From NCBI GenBank assembly GCA_965227045.1, contig OZ245718.1:1798001-1862000 (forward strand): a stretch of 64,000 bases of DNA, given 5' to 3'. Positions 59,866 to 64,000 of the stretch are shown one piece after another (within the stretch, counting starts at the first letter, position 1; every line of letters begins with the position of its first letter). The stretch comes from UBA10649 sp965227045 (GTDB lineage Bacteria; Actinomycetota; Actinomycetes; S36-B12). A model generated the notes under the pieces. It had not been told where the DNA came from. It did no database searches and saw only the letters and a program-made list of their open reading frames with translations. The translations under genes were made by a program, and so were the position numbers.

Positions 59866-61098
59866 CTACAGCACCACTCGCACCTCTGCCGGCGCACGCA
59901 TCTTCAGTCCGCGCTCCCGGGGAACGAAGTCGTCGACAAGGCGCATGTTCGGGAACCGGTCGAGCACCGCGTTCGTGGCCGTCTCGAGCTCGGACTTGGC
60001 GAGCAGCGCGCCGAGGCAGAAGTGCCGTCCGTACCCGAATGCGAAATGCTCGCCCGCGGCCGAGAACGCCTTCGAGTGATCCATATCCGTACGGAACATG
60101 TCATACGACTCGGAGTCGGCAAACCTCAACTCGTCGCGATTGGCCGAGGCCATGATCATGTTGACCCAGGAGCCCGCGGGCACGACTTGACCCTCAATCT
60201 CCACGTCCTCAGACAGGATCCGTCCATTCATCTGCGAGGGAGGGGTCAGGCGCAAGGTCTCGCCGATCGCGGCGGTGACGAGCGAGCGGTCATCTCTGAC
60301 TGCTTCAAAGCGCGACCGATCGGTCAGCAGGTGACTGAACAGGTTGGCGACCGTGTTGTCCGTCGTCTCCGAGCCGGCCACGAGGATCTGCGTGCAGTGC
60401 GTGCCGATCTCCTCGTCGTCCAGATGCTCGCCCTCCACCTCGGCGACGACCAGCGCCGAGATGAGGTCCTCTCCGGGGTTGGCGCGGCGGGCGGCGATGA
60501 TCGGCTTGAGGTACGCGCGGAGCTCGTCGTGGGCATTCAGCCCGCGCTGGTGCACCTCGGGATCCTTCTTGAGGTTGGACAAGAACGCGATGATCGCCGT
60601 GTACCAGTTCCAGAACTTCTGATGGTCGGACTTGGGCAGGTCAAGCGTGTCGGCGATGACGTAGACCGGAAGGTAGTTTGCGAAGTCCGCGACCAGGTCG
60701 ACGTCCGACCTGCCCTCGAGCCCGTCGACTAGCTGGTTGACATTCTTCTCAATGAGCGTGTCGAGGATCACGGCGACATTGCCCATGATCGCCGGCATCC
60801 ATTTGTCCAAGCCCTTGCCGCGGAAGTACGGGCTGACGAGGGCACGTTTGCGCGCGTGCTCGGATGACTCCATCTGCAGTAGCGTCCGCCCGAAGACGGG
60901 CTCCATCTGCCACTCGTAGTTCTTGGTCGTGAACGCCGGGTGCCGGTAGCCCGCACTCACCGCGGCATGCCGGGTGATCAGGTACGACTGGGTGCTCTCG
61001 TCGAAGTGCAGCGGCTCCTCGGCCCGCAGGCGCCGGTAGAAGGCGTACGGGTCTGCTGCGACCTCATCGGACAGCAGTTGGGGCAAGGGGGATGACAT
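59866..61098 (-). CDS. Cytochrome P450, tandem paralogue A
   Basis: This is a 410-residue P450 from ATG 61098. I-helix AGSETTDNT, ExxR in IGETLRL, haem Cys361 in FGYGRHFCLG. It is clearly a paralogue of the P450 at 62194-63432: both share AFTTKNYEWQ, HARKRALVSPYFRGKGL, NGRILSE and the terminal RFPNMRL...KMRAP. The two are separated only by two NTF2-like genes, indicating a duplication. Confidence 0.95.
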   Translation of the reverse strand: MSSPLPQLLSDEVAADPYAFYRRLRAEEPLHFDESTQSYLITRHAAVSAGYRHPAFTTKNYEWQMEPVFGRTLLQMESSEHARKRALVSPYFRGKGLDKWMPAIMGNVAVILDTLIEKNVNQLVDGLEGRSDVDLVADFANYLPVYVIADTLDLPKSDHQKFWNWYTAIIAFLSNLKKDPEVHQRGLNAHDELRAYLKPIIAARRANPGEDLISALVVAEVEGEHLDDEEIGTHCTQILVAGSETTDNTVANLFSHLLTDRSRFEAVRDDRSLVTAAIGETLRLTPPSQMNGRILSEDVEIEGQVVPAGSWVNMIMASANRDELRFADSESYDMFRTDMDHSKAFSAAGEHFAFGYGRHFCLGALLAKSELETATNAVLDRFPNMRLVDDFVPRERGLKMRAPAEVRVVL

Positions 61099-61112
61099 GT
61101 GGCTCCGGTGCT

Positions 61113-61577
61113 CTACGCGGGTGGGGGAAGGGGAATGTCCTGCGGGGTGCTGACGAACCAACGCTGGGTCAGGCGACGCGTGAACTTCCACTCGCCGTTG
61201 CGGCGCTCGTAGACATCCTCGTACGTCGCCGAGACGAGGCACGTGCCGGCGTCCTCGTGCTTCTCGCAGATGGCGAACACATCCGATCGGCCCGTGGCGT
61301 GGTCGGCATCCTGGAAGGAGACGGTGTGGTTCGACGTCCAGTGCCAGGTGCGAGCCCACGCACCCGCGATCACGACGAGGGACTGGCGGATGCCATCCAT
61401 GCCGTAGAAGTTGCCGCGGCCGCCGGGGATGAGGTACTCGGCCTCCTCGTGCCACAGACCCAGGAAGCGCGCGTCGTTCTTCTGGTCGACGCCTTCGCAG
61501 TAGCCGGCGATCAGGTCCGCGATCGCGGCCCGCGACTCCAACTCATCAACCCGAGCCTCCAACGAACGATCACCCAT
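61113..61577 (-). CDS. NTF2/SnoaL-like protein, 154 residues
   Basis: This protein has the SnoaL_4/ring-hydroxylating-beta-subunit-like fold: an N-terminal helix (LEARVDELESRAAIADLIAGYCEGVDQKN), FLGLWHEEAEYLIPG, and HWTSNHTVSF. Family members are isomerases, cyclases or dehydratases, or accessory subunits. Its first 15-18 codons have the same unusual codon use as the next gene, the rest matches the host. It starts on the last base of that gene's stop. Confidence 0.82.
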   Translation of the reverse strand: MGDRSLEARVDELESRAAIADLIAGYCEGVDQKNDARFLGLWHEEAEYLIPGGRGNFYGMDGIRQSLVVIAGAWARTWHWTSNHTVSFQDADHATGRSDVFAICEKHEDAGTCLVSATYEDVYERRNGEWKFTRRLTQRWFVSTPQDIPLPPPA

Positions 61578-62180
61578 CAGACAGCGACCTTCGAGGACTT
61601 ACGCAGACGATCGGGATAGTTCGCCGGCAGATCCGACTCCGGCAACGGCACGATCTTGTGCGCCAGCACGCACCGATCCTCACTGGCCAGGTCATTGTCA
61701 TCGAAGTCCCAGAACACCACCGTCCGCGCGGTCAGCATGTAGAAATCCGACGACTCATCCGACGGCTCCACAAACCCCATCGCCTTGGCCACCTCAGACG
61801 TCAAGATCTGACGAAACGTGCCCTCCGTGACAATCTCCTCATCAGAGACCACCACCCGAAGCTTCTTGGACTCGATCACATACGAACCACAACGCACCAT
61901 CTCGTCATAATTCGCCTTCACCGCATCAATCCCCTTCGGGCCGGTGTCCTCAATCGTGTTCCCGAACACCCCATACTCGTGATACTGCGGATCGGGCATC
62001 AACGTCGGCAACACCGCCGCAATATCGGCCTCCACCTCACCACGCGAATGCCGCACCACCGACGCCAACCGCTTCTTCTGACGCTCCGTCTTCGCCTTAT
62101 GCATATGCGGCTCAAAACTCGTCCACGTCAACGCCGCATCAAAATCCGACAAATCCATCAGACCCACACCCCAATCCTGT
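61525..62180. other. Codon-usage island inside the P450 operon
   Basis: From about 61525 (within the 154-residue NTF2-like gene) to about 62180 (the gap before the P450), third positions switch from C-rich (GAC, CTG, CGC) to T/G-rich (GAT, TTG, CGT, TTT). On both sides usage is normal. The boundaries are approximate, judged by eye. Confidence 0.6.
61577..62167 (-). CDS. NTF2/SnoaL-like protein, 196 residues, atypical codons
   Basis: The start is taken as the GTG at 62167; an ATG at 62158 is an alternative. No strong family match, but the size, the position before another NTF2-like gene, and features such as FWDFDDNDLASEDRCVLAHKIVPLP suggest a SnoaL/NTF2-like fold. Codon use is unlike the neighbours: many codons end in T (GAT, TTT, TAT, ATT, CGT) and TTG/GCG/ACG dominate, where neighbours use GAC, TTC, ATC, CGC and CTG. 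This suggests recent acquisition. Confidence 0.72.
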   Translation of the reverse strand: MGLMDLSDFDAALTWTSFEPHMHKAKTERQKKRLASVVRHSRGEVEADIAAVLPTLMPDPQYHEYGVFGNTIEDTGPKGIDAVKANYDEMVRCGSYVIESKKLRVVVSDEEIVTEGTFRQILTSEVAKAMGFVEPSDESSDFYMLTARTVVFWDFDDNDLASEDRCVLAHKIVPLPESDLPANYPDRLRKSSKVAV

Positions 62181-62193
62181 AGTGAAGGCCGTC

Positions 62194-63432
62194 CTAGAGG
62201 ACGACCTGAATCTCCCGTGGCGCGCGCATCTTCATTCCCACGTCCACCGGCACGAAGCCATCGGCCAGACGCATGTTCGGGAAGCGGTCCAGCAGCGCGT
62301 TGATCATGATCTCCAGCTCCATCTTCGCCAGCTGCGAGCCAAGGCAGAAGTGCCGGCCGAAGCCGAAGGCGAAGTGCTCCCCGGTGGCCTGGAACACCTT
62401 GGTGTGGTCGATATCCGTGCGGTACATGTCGAACTTGTCGGCGTTCTCGAACCGAGCCTCGTCGCGGTTGGCGGACGCGATGATCAACTGCACCCAGGAA
62501 CCTTCCGGCAGCAACTGACCTTGAATCTCGACCGGCTCGGACAGGATCCGGCCGTTCGACTGCGAGGGCGGGGTGACGCGCAGCGTCTCGCCGATGGCGT
62601 GCACCACCAGGTCGCGATCGTCTCGAACGGCCTCGTAGTTCGACCGGTCGACGAGCAGGTGCTTGATCAGATTTCCTACGGTGTTATCCGTCGTGTCAGA
62701 TCCCGCGACGAGCAGGATCGAGATGTTCGCAAGCACCTCGTCGTCGTCCAACTGCTCGCCGTCGACCTCGGCGGTGAGCAGTGCCGAGATGAGGTCCTCG
62801 CCCGGGTTCTGGCGCCTGTCAACGATGAAGGGCCGAAGGTAGGCGCGAAGCTCGGCAGTTGCCTGCAACCCCAGGTCGTGAACGACCGGATCCTTGATGT
62901 GGTTGCCATGGAAACCCATGATTGCCTTGTACCAGTTGTAGAAGTTGTCGAAGTCGGACTTCGGCAGCCCCAGGACATCGGCCATCGTGTAGACGGAGAC
63001 GTAGTGGCCGAACGCCTCCATGATGTCGACCTGCGTGCCGGGCCGGAAGTCGCCGAGGCCCTCGTCGAGGTTTGCCTGGACCAGGTTCTTCAGCAGGCTG
63101 GCGATGTTCGTCTGCACCGGCTCGACCCAGTTCTCCAGCCCCTTGCCGCGGAAGTACGGGCTCACCAGGGCGCGCTTGCGCGCGTGCTCGGTTCCCTCGA
63201 ACTGCAGGACGGTCTTGCCCAGAACCGGCTCGAGCTGCCACTCGTAGTTCTTCGTGGTGAACGCCGGGTTCCGGTAAGCCATAGACAGATCGGCGTGCTT
63301 GGTCACCAGGTACGAACCGGTGGCCTCGTCGAAGTGCAAGGGGTCCTCAGCCCGCAGGCGCGCATAGAACGCGTAGGGGTCGGCCTCGACCTCGGCCGAG
63401 ATCCAGGCGGGATAGGTAGCGGTGACCGTCAT
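62194..63432 (-). CDS. Cytochrome P450, tandem paralogue B
   Basis: This 412-residue P450 has I-helix AGSDTTDNT, ExxR in IGETLRV and haem Cys363 in FGFGRHFCLG. Its closest relative in the window is the P450 at 59866-61098. The ATG overlaps the stop of the enoyl-CoA hydratase by 4 bases. A 26-base gap follows before the NTF2-like genes. Confidence 0.95.
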   Translation of the reverse strand: MTVTATYPAWISAEVEADPYAFYARLRAEDPLHFDEATGSYLVTKHADLSMAYRNPAFTTKNYEWQLEPVLGKTVLQFEGTEHARKRALVSPYFRGKGLENWVEPVQTNIASLLKNLVQANLDEGLGDFRPGTQVDIMEAFGHYVSVYTMADVLGLPKSDFDNFYNWYKAIMGFHGNHIKDPVVHDLGLQATAELRAYLRPFIVDRRQNPGEDLISALLTAEVDGEQLDDDEVLANISILLVAGSDTTDNTVGNLIKHLLVDRSNYEAVRDDRDLVVHAIGETLRVTPPSQSNGRILSEPVEIQGQLLPEGSWVQLIIASANRDEARFENADKFDMYRTDIDHTKVFQATGEHFAFGFGRHFCLGSQLAKMELEIMINALLDRFPNMRLADGFVPVDVGMKMRAPREIQVVL

Positions 63433-64000
63433 CCTTCGTGCCTCCCATTTTCAGTAAGGAGTCCGCTGCGCGACGTGCTGAGCGCCTCGGACTCGCCATT
63501 GCGGCGGATCTCGGCGAGGAAGTTGAACTCGCCTGGCTGGAAGTGGATATTGCTGAGCGACGCGGCGACAACGGTCGTGGCGGCGAACGAGTGTCCGATC
63601 CCCATCTTCTCAAGCGAGGCGAAGACGGCGTACTTCTCCGTGACGATTCCGTCACGCATGATCGAGGCGCACATGCCGGCGATCTCCTCGGACTTCGCCG
63701 CGAGCTCGTCGTTGGGCACGACCCAGTCGATCAGCCCGTAGGCCAGAGCCTGCTGTCCGGTCCACGGCGTGGTCGTGAACATCAGGTCCTTGGCGCGCTT
63801 CAGGCCGACGGCAGCGATGAGCAGGGACAGATCGCCATCTGCCGCGAGGGTGGTCCAACGAGGGCAGGCGAAGCGAGTCGTCTGCGATCCGATCACGAGA
63901 TCGCAGCACAGAGCGAAAAACAGGCCAGTCTCCAGGCAGTCGCCCTGTGCCTCGAGGATCGTCACCTTCCGGCAGTGCAGCAGTCGCGTATAGATGCCGC
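63429..64000 (-). CDS. Enoyl-CoA hydratase/isomerase, 5' end outside window
   Basis: The frame is open to the right edge, so the N-terminus is missing. The visible part has EAQGDCLETGLFFALCCDLVIGS (the crotonase oxyanion-hole/CDLVIG motif), ACPRWTTLAADGD, TGQQALAYGLIDWVVP and a C-terminus truncated relative to typical crotonases. It hydrates or isomerises enoyl-CoA esters. It heads, in this window, the nine-gene minus-strand operon. Confidence 0.88.
   Translation of the reverse strand, partial: GIYTRLLHCRKVTILEAQGDCLETGLFFALCCDLVIGSQTTRFACPRWTTLAADGDLSLLIAAVGLKRAKDLMFTTTPWTGQQALAYGLIDWVVPNDELAAKSEEIAGMCASIMRDGIVTEKYAVFASLEKMGIGHSFAATTVVAASLSNIHFQPGEFNFLAEIRRNGESEALSTSRSGLLTENGRHEG

Noticed and set aside
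61099..61455. Upstream extension of P450 paralogue A
   Set aside because: It overlaps the NTF2-like gene in another frame; the paralogue B start aligns with ATG 61098.
61658..62182. 174-codon open frame on the plus strand opposite the NTF2-like gene
   Set aside because: His/Arg/Leu/Ile-rich product without domain; it is a by-product of the unusual codon use of the gene on the minus strand.
1..64000. CRISPR arrays, tRNA/rRNA genes, insertion sequences and prophage genes
   Set aside because: No regularly spaced repeats, no tRNA-like cloverleaf, no transposase, integrase or phage protein was found by reading.

Overview
The window comes from the chromosome of a high-GC actinobacterium; I cannot name the genus. 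Evidence for this includes GTG and TTG starts, genes joined by 4-base ATGA/GTGA overlaps, a DtxR/IdeR-type iron box, an 'LTRR-x-H-x-DLxR' leader peptide before the sulfur genes, a LiaF/PspC envelope module, and many P450s. I saw no rRNA, tRNA, CRISPR array, insertion sequence or phage gene. There is no gene-free stretch above about 235 bases.

Layout. 1-6501: a DHA2-type efflux pump cut by the left edge, an envelope-stress module (LuxR-type regulator, PspC-histidine kinase, and a divergent LiaF-like PspC protein), a GAP/LysE-like exporter, and a HipA-like kinase paired with a DUF3037 protein. 6532-14580: a complete kdp potassium-pump operon on the minus strand. It reads small membrane protein, 27-residue membrane peptide, kdpF, kdpA, kdpB, kdpC, kdpD, kdpE; the two smallest genes are 27 and 29 codons long. 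14814-24430: a plus-strand unit with a leader peptide, then sulfite reductase, cysH, cysG, a CbiX-type chelatase, hemA, hemC, hemD, hemB and hemL. It links sulfate reduction, the sirohaem it needs, and the common haem pathway. 24442-29832: an ion channel, then an OpuC-type ABC importer whose permease operon begins with a cysteine dioxygenase and a rhodanese, followed by a separately led binding lipoprotein. 29852-43743: a molybdopterin oxidoreductase, an iron-regulated haem oxygenase, two cyclic-di-GMP proteins, an adenosine-deaminase-family enzyme, an alpha/beta hydrolase, a dimethylglycine/sarcosine dehydrogenase-like flavoprotein, and a two-gene unit that pairs a divergent SpeD (AdoMet decarboxylase) homologue with a GNAT/LuxI-like protein.

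43957-64000 is a catabolic region. It has a reductase/hydratase/acyl-CoA dehydrogenase operon, a MarR regulator, a ferredoxin reductase and a [3Fe-4S]-type ferredoxin, an MFS pump, four P450s, several SDRs, an MBL hydrolase, and a minus-strand operon of at least nine genes (enoyl-CoA hydratase, P450, two NTF2-like proteins, P450, MaoC-type dehydratase, PRISE-like reductase, CitE-like lyase, TIM-barrel protein). Together these would oxidise a cyclic, probably terpenoid or steroid-like, compound with P450s and then degrade it as CoA esters; the substrate is inferred, not shown.

Most noteworthy: the SpeD-like/LuxI-like pair; the leader peptide placed to control both sulfur and haem synthesis; the thiol-flavoured OpuC importer with its own upstream small ORF; the extra kdp micropeptide; and a codon-usage island inside the P450 operon.
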